In this document: piece after piece, positions 10,029 through 18,360 of the stretch | Position numbering within the stretch: the first letter of the stretch is position 1 | Layout of the letters: the number at the start of each line of letters is the position of its first letter | Source: Prado023 sp963753075 | GTDB lineage: Bacteria > Actinomycetota > Actinomycetes > S36-B12 > CAIYMF01 | Direction of reading: 5' to 3' | Length of the DNA stretch: 64,000 bases | Assembly: GCA_963753075.1 (NCBI GenBank) | Contig: CAVWAR010000002.1 | Location: 558,001-622,000 of the forward strand | Program-made: the position numbers and the translations under genes | The notes under the pieces: model-generated | What the model saw: only the letters and a program-made list of their open reading frames with translations | Database searches by the model: none | What the model was told of the DNA's origin: nothing

Positions 10029-11113
10029 CACGCAGCTGCCCGAGCGATCGCGTTGACCGCATCGACGATCGTCTCCAGCTCCGGCGGGGTGAGTGCGGGG
10101 TGGACTGGAAGCGAGATCACCTCGGCGGCGGCCCTCGCGGTCTCGGGGAGGTCCAGGGTCAATCCAAAGGACGGGAGGGCGTGCACCGGCGTCGGGTAGT
10201 AGACCCCCGAACCCACCCCACTGTCGGCAAGGGCGGCCACGAAGGCGTCGCGATCATGACCAGGGACGCGGATCGTGTACTGGTGGTACACGTGCACCGC
10301 ACCCACAGCGACGCTCGGGACGACGACTCCTTCGAGGTTCTCCGACAGGAACGCGGCATTGGCCTGCCGCTGGGCGGTCCATCCCGCGAGTTTCCCGAGC
10401 TGCACCCGACCGATGGCCGCGTGGATGTCGGTCATCCGCGTGTTGAAGCCCACGACCTCATTGCGGTAGCGCTGCTCCATCCCCTGGTTGCGAAGCAACC
10501 GCACCATGCGCGCCGTTGCCGGCGTGCCGGTCGTGACCATCCCACCCTCACCCGAGGTCATGTTCTTCGTCGGGTAGAACGAGAAGCAGCCGGCGTCGCC
10601 AAGCGCACCCACGGGGGTTCCGCGCAGGCTCGCCCCATGCGCCTGAGCAGCGTCCTCAATCACCACCAGGTCATGCTCGGTCACTATCGGAGCCAGTCGG
10701 TCCATCGCCGCTGGATGCCCGTACAAGTGCACGGGCATCACTGCGCGGGTCCGGGGAGTGATTGCCGCGACGACCGCCTCAGGGTCGATGCAGAACGAGT
10801 CCGCCTCGATATCGACGAACACCGGCTTGGCTCCGGCCAGCGCCACCGCGTTCGCGGTTGCCGCGAAGGTGAACGACGGGACGATCACCTCGTCGCCGGA
10901 ACCGATCTGCAGAGCGAGCAGGGCCATGTGGAGCGCCGAGGTACCCGAGTTCACGGCTACGCACTCCCGGCCCCCGACGACCTCGGCGAACTCGGACTCG
11001 AATGCCGCCACCTGCGGCCCCTGGGCCAAGCCACCCGACGCCAGGACGGCATCAACCGCCGCCCGCTCCTCGTCGCCCACCAGCGGCTTGGCCGCCGGGA
11101 TCAATCCCGCCAC
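10028..11113 (-). CDS. wbpE: DegT/DnrJ/EryC1/StrS sugar aminotransferase, WbpE-like
   Basis: 361 residues, PLP fold type I. Visible marks are the NSGTSALHMAL loop, VIEDAAQAHGA (the Asp that contacts the PLP ring), and the Schiff-base lysine in FYPTKNMTSGEGGM. PVHLYGHPA and FNTRMTDIHAAIG are family hallmarks. It should aminate the 3-keto-uronic acid nucleotide with glutamate. The start overlaps the acetyltransferase gene by 13 bp and the stop overlaps the oxidoreductase start, so all four genes form one tightly coupled transcription unit. Confidence 0.88.
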   Translation of the reverse strand: MAGLIPAAKPLVGDEERAAVDAVLASGGLAQGPQVAAFESEFAEVVGGRECVAVNSGTSALHMALLALQIGSGDEVIVPSFTFAATANAVALAGAKPVFVDIEADSFCIDPEAVVAAITPRTRAVMPVHLYGHPAAMDRLAPIVTEHDLVVIEDAAQAHGASLRGTPVGALGDAGCFSFYPTKNMTSGEGGMVTTGTPATARMVRLLRNQGMEQRYRNEVVGFNTRMTDIHAAIGRVQLGKLAGWTAQRQANAAFLSENLEGVVVPSVAVGAVHVYHQYTIRVPGHDRDAFVAALADSGVGSGVYYPTPVHALPSFGLTLDLPETARAAAEVISLPVHPALTPPELETIVDAVNAIARAAA

Positions 11114-11715
11114 GACAACTCCTCAAGAGATTCGTCAGATGTTTCCCGATACGTCGAGCCGGTCGCTGGGCACGTCCAGCGGCCCGGTTGGTCCACATCA
11201 GGCTCGAGCGGGACGCCGGCGCGTCCGACCCAACCCATGCGGCGGGCCGGGACACCGACCACAAGTGCGAAATCCGGCACGTCGCGTATGACGGTGGCCC
11301 CGGCAGCCACCATCGACCATCTCCCGATCGTGAGAGGCGCGACGCACACCGCTCGGGCTCCGATGGAGGCACCCTCGAGGACTGTGACTCCGACCGGCTC
11401 CCAGTCGGAGCCGGACTTGATGTGTCCGTCCGGCGTGACCGACCGGGGGAAATGGTCGTTGGTGAACACCGCCGCAGGGCCGACGAACGCGCCGTCTGCG
11501 ACACGGGCAGGTTCGTACACGAGGGCGTAGTTCTGGATCTTGACGTTGTCGCCGACGCTCACTCCGGGACCGAGATAGGCCCCGCGGCCGACCGTGCAGT
11601 TGCGCCCCACGCGCGCGCCCTCGCGGACCTGGGCCAGATGCCAGATCGAGGATCCAGTCCCGATGGCCGCATCCGTCGCGACGTCGGCGCTGGGAGCTAT
11701 TCGAACCCCGTGCAT
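11101..11715 (-). CDS. wbpD: Left-handed beta-helix N-acetyltransferase, WbpD-like
   Basis: 204 residues with hexapeptide repeats through most of the length (for example VGRNCTVGRGAYLGPGVSVG), an asparagine-rich turn KIQNYALVYE, and TNDHFPRS, typical of WbpD/WlbB enzymes. It should transfer acetyl from acetyl-CoA to the 3-amino group, giving UDP-2,3-diacetamido-2,3-dideoxy-glucuronic acid. ATG 11715 is preceded by GGAGAG at 7 nt; longer in-frame starts lack a ribosome site. It is the first gene of the D-E-B-A operon. A leftward TAGGGT box about 45 nt upstream of the start could be its -10 element (weak). Confidence 0.87.
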   Translation of the reverse strand: MHGVRIAPSADVATDAAIGTGSSIWHLAQVREGARVGRNCTVGRGAYLGPGVSVGDNVKIQNYALVYEPARVADGAFVGPAAVFTNDHFPRSVTPDGHIKSGSDWEPVGVTVLEGASIGARAVCVAPLTIGRWSMVAAGATVIRDVPDFALVVGVPARRMGWVGRAGVPLEPDVDQPGRWTCPATGSTYRETSDESLEELSWRD

Positions 11716-11852
11716 CGTCAGTCTCTCCGCTCCTGGCGCCCTCACGACCTGAGGTTGGAGTAACCCTAACCCGCGCATCCGCGCCGGCCTGCCAGGCTGG
11801 GGATTCCTGTTGGTCAACGAGCCCCTGTACGCAGCCCATCCTGGTGTGTGGG

Positions 11853-12725
11853 CTATTCGCCATCCCGCGAGTCGAGGCTCTCGAGGTAGTCGCCGTAGCC
11901 GCTCTTCATCAGGGGCTCAGCCAGCGCCCTGAGCTGTTCATCTGTGATCCACCGGTTGCGCCACGCGATCTCCTCCAAGCACGCCAGCTTCACACCCTGC
12001 CTGTCCTCCATGACACGCACGTACTCCGCAGCATCGTGCAGCGAATGGAAGGTGCCGGTGTCCAGCCACGCGGTGCCCCGCTCCAGGACCGAGACGGCTA
12101 GGCGGCCCTGGTCGAGGTAGTGCTGGTTCACCGCGGTGATCTCCAACTCCCCGCGCGCGGACGGGCGAATCCTCTGGGCAACCTCGACGATGTCCGAACC
12201 GTAGAAGTACAGACCAGGCACCGCGTAGTTCGACCTGGGCCGTTCGGGCTTCTCCTCCAATGACAGCGCATGGCCGGCCTGGTCGAACTCGACCACCCCG
12301 TACTCGCGAGGGTTGGACACGCGATATGCGAACACATGACCACCGTCGATGTCGTGCAGACCGCCGAGCTTCCGGCCGAGCCCCGGCCCGTGGAAGATGT
12401 TGTCCCCGAGGACGAGGGCTGCTGCGTCACCGGCAAGGAAGTCCTCACCGAGGAGGAACGCCTGCGCCAGACCCTCGGGGCGTTCCTGGATGACGTAGGA
12501 GAACGAGACTCCCAGCGTGGAGCCGTCTCCAAGCAGCCTGATGAAGGCCGGTTGGTCCTCGGGAGTCGTGATGATCAGTATCTCCCGCAGCCCGGCGTTC
12601 ATCAGGGTGGAGATTGGGTAGTGCACCATCGGCTTGTCGTAGACAGGGAGTAGTTGCTTGCTTATCCCCCGTGTGATCGGCCACAAGCGTGAGCCAGTTC
12701 CTCCAGCGAGCACGATTCCCTTCAT
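11853..12725 (-). CDS. rfbA: Glucose-1-phosphate thymidylyltransferase
   Basis: 290 residues, full length. The nucleotidyltransferase signature MKGIVLAGGTGSRLWPIT continues with KQLLPVYDKPM; LGDNIFHG holds the metal-binding Asp, and ALSLEEKPERPRSNYAVPGL and WLDTGTFHSL are typical of RmlA. It makes dTDP-glucose from dTTP and glucose-1-phosphate, the first step to dTDP-rhamnose. It is transcribed away from rfbB with 96 bp between the starts, so the shared region must hold both promoters; a rightward TAGGCT box near 12756 may serve rfbB. Confidence 0.95.
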   Translation of the reverse strand: MKGIVLAGGTGSRLWPITRGISKQLLPVYDKPMVHYPISTLMNAGLREILIITTPEDQPAFIRLLGDGSTLGVSFSYVIQERPEGLAQAFLLGEDFLAGDAAALVLGDNIFHGPGLGRKLGGLHDIDGGHVFAYRVSNPREYGVVEFDQAGHALSLEEKPERPRSNYAVPGLYFYGSDIVEVAQRIRPSARGELEITAVNQHYLDQGRLAVSVLERGTAWLDTGTFHSLHDAAEYVRVMEDRQGVKLACLEEIAWRNRWITDEQLRALAEPLMKSGYGDYLESLDSRDGE

Positions 12726-12821
12726 GCGGGCAAGTCAAGCATGAGCCGATCGGCCGGTAGGCTTCGGTCCTGTCTACGGACGCGGGAACCCCGTCTGCCC
12801 ACCCGGAACCAGAGGACCGCC

Positions 12822-13808
12822 TTGAAGATCCTTGTCACCGGCGCCGCCGGCTTCATCGGCTCGAACTACGTGCGTCATCAACTCGCCGATGCCTACGACG
12901 AGACCGTTGGCGCCGAAGTCACGGTCCTGGACAAACTGACCTACGCCGGGAGTCTGAACAACCTCACCCCGGTGGCGGACTCTCCGCGCTACCGGTTCGT
13001 CGAGGGAGACATCTGCGACACCGACCTCGTCAACGACCTCATGCCCGGCCATGACGCAGTCGTGCACTTCGCCGCGGAGTCCCATGTGGACCGCTCCATC
13101 ACGGGCGCATCGGACTTCGTCGTCACCAACGTCCTGGGAACTCAGACGCTTCTTCAGGCAGCCCTCCACGCGGCGGTGCCCAGATTCGTGCACGTGAGCA
13201 CCGACGAGGTGTACGGCTCAATCCCCGAGGGCTCATGGGATGAGAACCGCCCGCTGCTGCCGAACTCCCCGTACAGCGCGTCGAAGGCGGGCTCGGACCT
13301 CCTGGCCAGGTCCTACGCTCGGACATTCGGCATGGATGTCTCGATCACCCGCTGCTCCAACAACTATGGACCCCACCAGTTCCCGGAGAAGGTCGTCCCG
13401 CTGTTCGTCACGAACCTGATGGACGGGCTGCCGGTCCCCCTCTACGGAGAGGGCCTGAATGTTCGCGACTGGCTACACGTCGACGACCACTGCCGTGGGA
13501 TCAACCTCGTCCTGGCAAAGGGGCGCTCCGGTGAGACCTACAACATCGGCGGTGGCACCGAGCTGACCAACCTGGATCTCACTGAGCGGCTGCTCGCCGG
13601 GATGGGGGTCGGCTGGGAGATGGTCCGTCGTGTCGAGGACCGCAAGGGCCACGACCTGCGCTACTCAGTCGACATCACCAAGATCTCCGAGGAGCTCGGG
13701 TATGTCCCCGAGGTCCCCTTTGACGAGGGCCTGGCTGAGACCATCGCCTGGTATCGGGCCAACGAGGCGTGGTGGCGGCCGCTCAAGGAAGCGAAGCCAG
13801 CACTGTGA
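12822..13808 (+). CDS. rfbB: dTDP-glucose 4,6-dehydratase
   Basis: 328 residues of the extended SDR family. ILVTGAAGFIGSNYVRH is the NAD-binding motif, the catalytic acid pair follows STDEVYGS, and the YxxxK pair is in SPYSASKAG. Second step of dTDP-rhamnose synthesis. I place the start at TTG 12822 because AGAGGA stands 5-6 nt upstream and the product then begins exactly at the conserved KILVTG strand; an ATG at 12741 would add 27 Arg-rich residues with no family counterpart. The stop overlaps the rfbD start as GTGA. Confidence 0.93.
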   Translation: MKILVTGAAGFIGSNYVRHQLADAYDETVGAEVTVLDKLTYAGSLNNLTPVADSPRYRFVEGDICDTDLVNDLMPGHDAVVHFAAESHVDRSITGASDFVVTNVLGTQTLLQAALHAAVPRFVHVSTDEVYGSIPEGSWDENRPLLPNSPYSASKAGSDLLARSYARTFGMDVSITRCSNNYGPHQFPEKVVPLFVTNLMDGLPVPLYGEGLNVRDWLHVDDHCRGINLVLAKGRSGETYNIGGGTELTNLDLTERLLAGMGVGWEMVRRVEDRKGHDLRYSVDITKISEELGYVPEVPFDEGLAETIAWYRANEAWWRPLKEAKPAL

Positions 13809-14698
13809 GTGCGCCCAACCGCATCTCCGCTCGCTGGCTTGTCCTCGGAGCGAATGGAATGCTCGGCCATGACCTGATGGAGGTCATCGCGGCAGCGGGT
13901 CATGAGGTCGTGGGGATGGACCTCCCCGAGATCGATATCACGTCGCCAGACTCGGTCGCGACGGCCCTCGACGCGTCCCGCCCGGGCATTGTGGTCAATG
14001 CGGCCGCCTACACCGCGGTGGACGCCGCCGAGGAACATGAGGACATCGCGCTCACCGTCAACGGGGTCGGTCCAGGCGTGCTCGCTTCTGCGGTTCATGC
14101 CCGGCCCGGGGTCCGCTTGATCCACATCAGTACCGACTACGTGTTCCCAGGCGATTCGCGTATCCCCTACGGCGAGGATGCCGATCCCGCGCCCCGCTCC
14201 GCCTACGGCCGAACCAAGCTGGCCGGCGAGCGGGCAGTCCGCGGGACCCTGCCCACCCGGGGGTACGTCGTGCGCACGGCGTGGCTCTACGGGGAGCACG
14301 GCGAGAACTTCGTCCGGACCATGCTCGCCCTCGAGGCGTCGAAGCCTGAGATCGCTGTCGTTGACGACCAGCGTGGGCAACCGACGTGGAGCCGGGACCT
14401 CGCGGCCCAGATCGTGAAGCTGATCGACTTCGGCGCACCCGCGGGCATCTACCACGGCACGTCCTCTGGTGAGACCACGTGGTTCGGGCTGACCCGCGAG
14501 ATCTACGAGTTGATCGGCACGGATCCCGACCGGGTGAGCCCGACGACCACTGACGCCTTCCCTCGGCCTGCACCTCGTCCCGCGTACAGCGTGCTGGGCC
14601 ACCAGGCTTGGGCCGCCGTTGGCCTGACTCCGATCAGGGATTGGCGCGAGGCCCTGGCCGAGGCGCTACCCATGATCCGCACGCGGATCGATCGGTAG
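13805..14698 (+). CDS. rfbD: dTDP-4-dehydrorhamnose reductase
   Basis: 297 residues, SDR fold. WLVLGANGMLGHDL binds NADPH; VVNAAAYTAVDAAE, ISTDYVFPG and the YGRTKLAGE catalytic segment match RmlD. It reduces dTDP-4-keto-rhamnose to dTDP-L-rhamnose. The GTG start overlaps the rfbB stop by 4 nt and has AAGGAAG upstream. The protein is not fused to an epimerase domain, and no rfbC gene lies in the window, so the 3,5-epimerase must be encoded elsewhere. It converges on the DUF2304 gene. Confidence 0.93.
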   Translation: MSAPNRISARWLVLGANGMLGHDLMEVIAAAGHEVVGMDLPEIDITSPDSVATALDASRPGIVVNAAAYTAVDAAEEHEDIALTVNGVGPGVLASAVHARPGVRLIHISTDYVFPGDSRIPYGEDADPAPRSAYGRTKLAGERAVRGTLPTRGYVVRTAWLYGEHGENFVRTMLALEASKPEIAVVDDQRGQPTWSRDLAAQIVKLIDFGAPAGIYHGTSSGETTWFGLTREIYELIGTDPDRVSPTTTDAFPRPAPRPAYSVLGHQAWAAVGLTPIRDWREALAEALPMIRTRIDR

Positions 14699-14722
14699 TC
14701 CGACTCAGCCCCGAACGGCAGT

Positions 14723-15079
14723 TCAGTCTGGTGGGAGGGGGTTGTCACCTGCGGACTCGCGGTCGAACTCGCGAAGGGCCAATTGGGTGGTCAAGGTCGC
14801 GATCCGGTCCTCAAGGCGCTTGAACTTCAGGAAGACCAGGGCGGCCAGGAACATGAGGGCGAACGACGTCAGGTATAGGACCAGATCCGTGCCGCGCCCG
14901 ATCCCCATCCAATTGGCAGCCACGGTGGTTGTCTCGGGGAACAGGATCGTGAACACCACGAGGCCGGCGAAGGCGACGAGCAGGATCCGCTTCCCGGCGC
15001 GGCCTTGAGCGGAGTCGCGGCCTCTCCACACCAATGTTGTTCCGACGACGACGAGTGCGATGAAGAGCAGCCTGGCCAT
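14723..15079 (-). CDS. DUF2304 small membrane protein
   Basis: 118 residues. Three hydrophobic helices (ARLLFIALVVVGTTLVW, RILLVAFAGLVVFTILF, LVLYLTSFALMFLAALVFL) are followed by a coiled-coil stretch LKRLEDRIATLTTQLAL-like and an acidic tail, the shape of DUF2304 (PF10066). The family is nearly always found beside a DPM1-like GT2, as here: the glycosyltransferase gene ends 4 bp upstream. A role as membrane anchor or partner of that enzyme is inference. A second GT2/DUF2304 pair lies at 25.7-26.8 kb. Confidence 0.75.
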   Translation of the reverse strand: MARLLFIALVVVGTTLVWRGRDSAQGRAGKRILLVAFAGLVVFTILFPETTTVAANWMGIGRGTDLVLYLTSFALMFLAALVFLKFKRLEDRIATLTTQLALREFDRESAGDNPLPPD

Positions 15080-15083
15080 CAGG

Positions 15084-15767
15084 TCACCGGAACAGGGAGT
15101 CGAAGAGGATGTTGACGGAATTGATCATGGGCTGTCCCTTCGCCTTCGAGTAATCCGTGTACCTGATATGGACCGGAACCTCCACCCAGCGAGCCCCCGA
15201 CTTGGAGACATGGTCCAGGATCTCCGTCGCGTGGCCCATCCCTCGCTCCCGCAGCTGCAGGCCCTCAGCGAACCCTCGATTCATCGCCCGCAGGCCGTTG
15301 TGGGTGTCGGTCAAGTGCAGCTTGGTCTCGGCGCGCGTGTAGATCAGGGCTGCCTTGAGCAGCATCCGTTTCGCGACGCCTGCCTCCACCTTCTGGCCGC
15401 CGAACCTCGTGCCCAGCACGATGTCGACGTCGCCCTGCCTGGCCCGGTCGACCAGCGCAGCGGCATCGTCGGGCTGGTGCTGGCCATCAGCGTCGAACGT
15501 GACGATCCACTGGACCTCAGGCAGCCTGAGCGCGGCGGCGATGCCGGTTCGCAGGGCCGCACCCTGACCCAGGTTCACTGCATGGCGAACGACCCGCGCT
15601 CCGGCGGCACGCGCCACTCTCCCGGTTCCGTCCTGCGACCCGTCATCGACCAGGATGACCACCGGGACACGGCGGCGCACCGCGGTGATCACGTCACCGA
15701 TCACCGCGGCTTCGTTCAGGGCAGGGATCACGACAGCGACGTCCGCGTTCACGCCGGTCGCGTCCAT
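15084..15767 (-). CDS. DPM1-like family 2 glycosyltransferase
   Basis: 227 residues. GT-A motifs are VVIPALNEAAVIGDV, LVDDGSQDGT and TFDADGQHQPDD (the DxD metal site); TDTHNGLRAMNR and VPVHIRYTDYSKAKGQ follow, as in dolichol/polyprenyl-phosphate mannosyltransferase homologues. It probably transfers a hexose from a nucleotide donor to polyprenyl phosphate on the cytoplasmic side. It has no C-terminal membrane helix of its own; the adjacent DUF2304 protein may supply one. It lies between rfbD and the RgpF-like gene, so it belongs to the polysaccharide locus. Confidence 0.85.
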   Translation of the reverse strand: MDATGVNADVAVVIPALNEAAVIGDVITAVRRRVPVVILVDDGSQDGTGRVARAAGARVVRHAVNLGQGAALRTGIAAALRLPEVQWIVTFDADGQHQPDDAAALVDRARQGDVDIVLGTRFGGQKVEAGVAKRMLLKAALIYTRAETKLHLTDTHNGLRAMNRGFAEGLQLRERGMGHATEILDHVSKSGARWVEVPVHIRYTDYSKAKGQPMINSVNILFDSLFR

Positions 15768-15922
15768 GGCCCCTGCTCTCGATGGGTGGTCAAGCCATCA
15801 TGGTAGATCCCGCCAGCCGAATTCTGGGCCGGCTGTCGCGGCGAGAACCAGGCCAATCGGAAGGCCGGCCCGGCAACGTGGCGCTCGATCGAGTCAGGCC
15901 AGAGCTGCTGCCCACAGCGCGA

Positions 15923-17177
15923 TCACGCCACGGCGGTCGAGCTCGACTCTCCTGCAGCGCGCACGCTGCTGAGCTTGGAGTCGGGTCGGGTGTCGGGCTG
16001 GGCCTCACGCCGGGCCCGGGCCAACTTCCCCGCCACCTCGTCGGCCCCGATCACGATCTGGTCAGAGTCGACGACAAGCGCTCCGAGGAACCGTTCGACT
16101 GCATGGGCTGTCGTTCGGTCCAGGAAGACCGATTCGTGCTCGAAGTCCTCCATCGTCAGGCCGGCCTTGCGCAGGCGATTGAGTGGTCCTGGACGAGTCC
16201 AGAACATCGAGCCGCCCGGGAACCAGACAGATGCCGGGTCCACAGGTATCCCGGTCCGGGCAGCGAGTGCGTCGATGAGCGAGGCGTTGGCGCCCCAGAA
16301 CTCCCTGCCAAGAACGGCTCCGGCAGGAGCCACCATTCCGACCCTGGAGTCACGGCGGAGCAGTTCAAGGATGAGTCCGATGCCTTCTGGCGAGGGGCAC
16401 AGGCCATCGAGGAGCCGCTCTCGCCACGCATCCCCGTCCAACCTGTGCGGGCTTCTCTTCGTGTGCACCTTGAGTACGGCGTCGTAGTCTCCGATCAAGC
16501 CCAACTCGGCGACGTGCACCAAGCGGCCACATGTCGCGGCCTCGGTTGGGTTGCGTCTCGATGATTGCGGAGGGGAAATCGGAGATGATCTCATCCGCCA
16601 ATCCTGGGGTGTCGCCTTCGACAAGCGTCACGACGACGTCGTAGGGAACGGGGATGCGCTTGATCCTGTCGGCCAACTCAGGCCAGATCTCCGGGTAGTA
16701 CACGTGGGCGATGACGAGGACCTTGCCCGCGCAGCCGCGGCGCAAGGGCCGGATATCGGGGTACTCGATTTGCTGACCTGAGAGCCACTGGCGGGTTCGG
16801 GCCAGCAGCGGATAGCGGACTGCTTGGGCGGCGGTGATCTCGGGTGCCGCGTGTGCCCGGGAGGTGATTGTGGCGGATCCTGCGGTCCGGGCGACCAGGT
16901 CGCGCGTGTGCGGCCGGACCACAAGGTCGGTGCCGGACTCAAGGCCCAGATCCACTGTGCGCTGCCGCCGACGTCGTTGCTTGCGGAGCCTGGCCTTCTC
17001 CTGAACCCGGCGGAGAGGAGAGGTGAGGCGCAGGAACGCGGTGAACTCAGCCTGCGCAGCATGGGCGGCGGACAACTGATTCGCCAACCGCCGGTTGCTG
17101 TCGAGGAGGTTTGCGTTCTCCGTGCGGAGAGCGGCGATCAGCGGGTCCTCGTCAAGCGGGGGGACGTGATGGGTCAT
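15923..17177 (-). pseudogene. RgpF-like rhamnan synthesis protein, frameshifted
   Basis: Two leftward frames together give an RgpF family (PF05045) protein of about 417 residues. The first, from ATG 17177 (GGAGG 6 nt upstream), carries a coiled N-terminus and VLVIAHVYYPEIWPELADRI, up to PNRGRDMWPL. The second carries VHVAELGLIGDYDAVLKVHT, then WFPGGSMFWTR and FEHE. Removing one G (C on the + strand) at 16519-16520 joins PL directly to VH. The family polymerises rhamnose-rich glucans, which fits the neighbouring dTDP-rhamnose genes. As with the first gene of the window, the lesion is a single extra G; it may be an error or a true inactivation. Confidence 0.8.
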
Positions 17178-17230
17178 ATAGTCCTCCGTAGTCCGTCCAC
17201 CACCACAGAGTAACCCCCACAGTGACACAT

Positions 17231-17259
17231 TTGGGACATGACCAAGGCATAGGTAGGAT
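17231..17259 (+). promoter_or_regulatory. Promoter of the tRNA-Thr gene
   Basis: TTGGGA and TAGGAT are separated by exactly 17 bp, matching the primary sigma factor pattern. Transcription should begin near 17266, about 29 nt before the mature tRNA 5' end. Confidence 0.6.
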
Positions 17260-17294
17260 TTGGTTTGCTGACGTTGCGGCAAGTCACAGCGCGT

Positions 17295-17366
17295 GCCGCC
17301 TTAGCTCAGGGGTAGAGCAACGCACTCGTAATGCGTAGGTCCGGGGTTCAAATCCCCGAGGCGGCT
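17295..17366 (+). tRNA. tRNA-Thr (anticodon CGT)
   Basis: The cloverleaf can be drawn by hand: acceptor GCCGCCT/AGGCGGC, D stem GCTC/GAGC, anticodon stem ACGCA/TGCGT with loop CTCGTAA (anticodon CGT, reading ACG), T stem CGGGG/CCCCG with loop TTCAAAT. The discriminator base is T, and CCA is encoded at 17367-17369. It stands alone between the polysaccharide locus and the HIT gene. Confidence 0.96.
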
Positions 17367-17370
17367 CCAT

Positions 17371-17415
17371 TGTGAAGTCGCGAGCCATCGTTCACAGGTG
17401 TCTCGCGACTTCACA
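17371..17415 (+). terminator. Perfect 14-bp inverted repeat after tRNA-Thr, probable terminator
   Basis: TGTGAAGTCGCGAG at 17371-17384 is repeated in inverse at 17402-17415, with a 17-nt loop. It begins 2 nt after the encoded CCA. There is no T tract, as is common for actinobacterial terminators. A recombination or protein-binding role cannot be excluded. Confidence 0.55.
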
Positions 17416-17567
17416 TCTGCCTCGGGTCTGCGGTCCCCGTTGGGGGGCCTTCTTTCGGGCCGGGTGGTCGTCCGAAACGCGGAACCTGAGGCATCTCCAG
17501 CGAGATTCCCTTGGGAAGCCTTGACCGATGTCTCTCGATCTTGTGGCGGTGGGACCCCCGCGGTCGC

Positions 17568-18008
17568 TCAGCGCACCAACGTCAGAAGATCCTGTCGGAT
17601 CGCCAGCACCGCGCCCGCGTCCCGGTCGGCGTTGTCGGTCAACGACGGCGGACCTGACCAGGCCGAGTCAACCCACTCCTGCCCGGCCAGGGTCCGGGGC
17701 TTGGCATAGCGGGGAAGAACGTGGAAGTGCAGGTGCGCGTCCACCATCATCAGCATCAAGTAGTTCATCCGGTCGGGCTGCGACCACCGCTGCAGGGCGC
17801 CCTCAATCTGGGGGACGATGAGCGCAAGGTCCGCGGCCTCTTCGCTGCGCAGATCCGCGAAGGAGTTCGAGAACCGGTTCAGTGACAGGACTCCGGCTCC
17901 AACCGTTGACTGCACCGGGCGCAGCGACCACGTCCAATGATCAGTCTGCACGATCGCGAGCTCGTGGACGCGGAACTTCTGCTCGAACTCGGCGAGCGTG
18001 GTGGTCAT
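17568..18008 (-). CDS. HIT family protein
   Basis: 146 residues. The histidine triad HxHxHxx is present in DAHLHFHVLPRY, and an earlier helix LIVPQIEGALQRW fits the HIT fold. These are nucleotide hydrolases or transferases acting on AMP-linked or dinucleoside substrates; the exact substrate is unknown. The ATG at 18008 has AGGAGGG 6 nt upstream, so longer in-frame starts are rejected. It is divergent from the acyl-CoA ligase gene across a 352-bp spacer. Confidence 0.85.
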   Translation of the reverse strand: MTTTLAEFEQKFRVHELAIVQTDHWTWSLRPVQSTVGAGVLSLNRFSNSFADLRSEEAADLALIVPQIEGALQRWSQPDRMNYLMLMMVDAHLHFHVLPRYAKPRTLAGQEWVDSAWSGPPSLTDNADRDAGAVLAIRQDLLTLVR

Positions 18009-18360
18009 GGTGGGCCCTCCTTGATGCCTGCTCCGACGCTGGGGGCCAACGGCGGAGGGTCGGAGCGTGCTGGGCACCCCGGCCGCCGGCAAGCATCCCA
18101 GAGTCAGCGGGTCCGACTCGACCCGTCAGGCTACGTCTGACTGACGAGCGGGACGTCTGCCGGCGTGTCGGTGACCAGAGCGTCGCCATGGCGCCTCCGG
18201 CGTCGTGCCCACAGCTGCCCCGAGGTGCCTGATCGCTCACTGGGCGTGATCCCCGGCTCTCCTTGAGAATCCGGGTGGTTGCCCCCCTACAGTGAGGTGT
18301 GTCACGTCGTCGCTGACCCCACTGTCCGGTGTCGCGGCCCAGATCCTGGAAGGACTCCCG
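18009..18360. other. 352-bp divergent promoter region
   Basis: Noncoding spacer between the HIT gene and the acyl-CoA ligase gene. For the ligase, TTGAGA (18263) and TACAGT (18288) stand 19 bp apart, a plausible but loose promoter. I see no other structured element. Confidence 0.35.

Noticed and set aside
9752..11530. A 592-codon frame on the + strand opposite the Wbp-like genes
   Set aside because: Arg/His/Gly-rich antisense of three well-supported genes.
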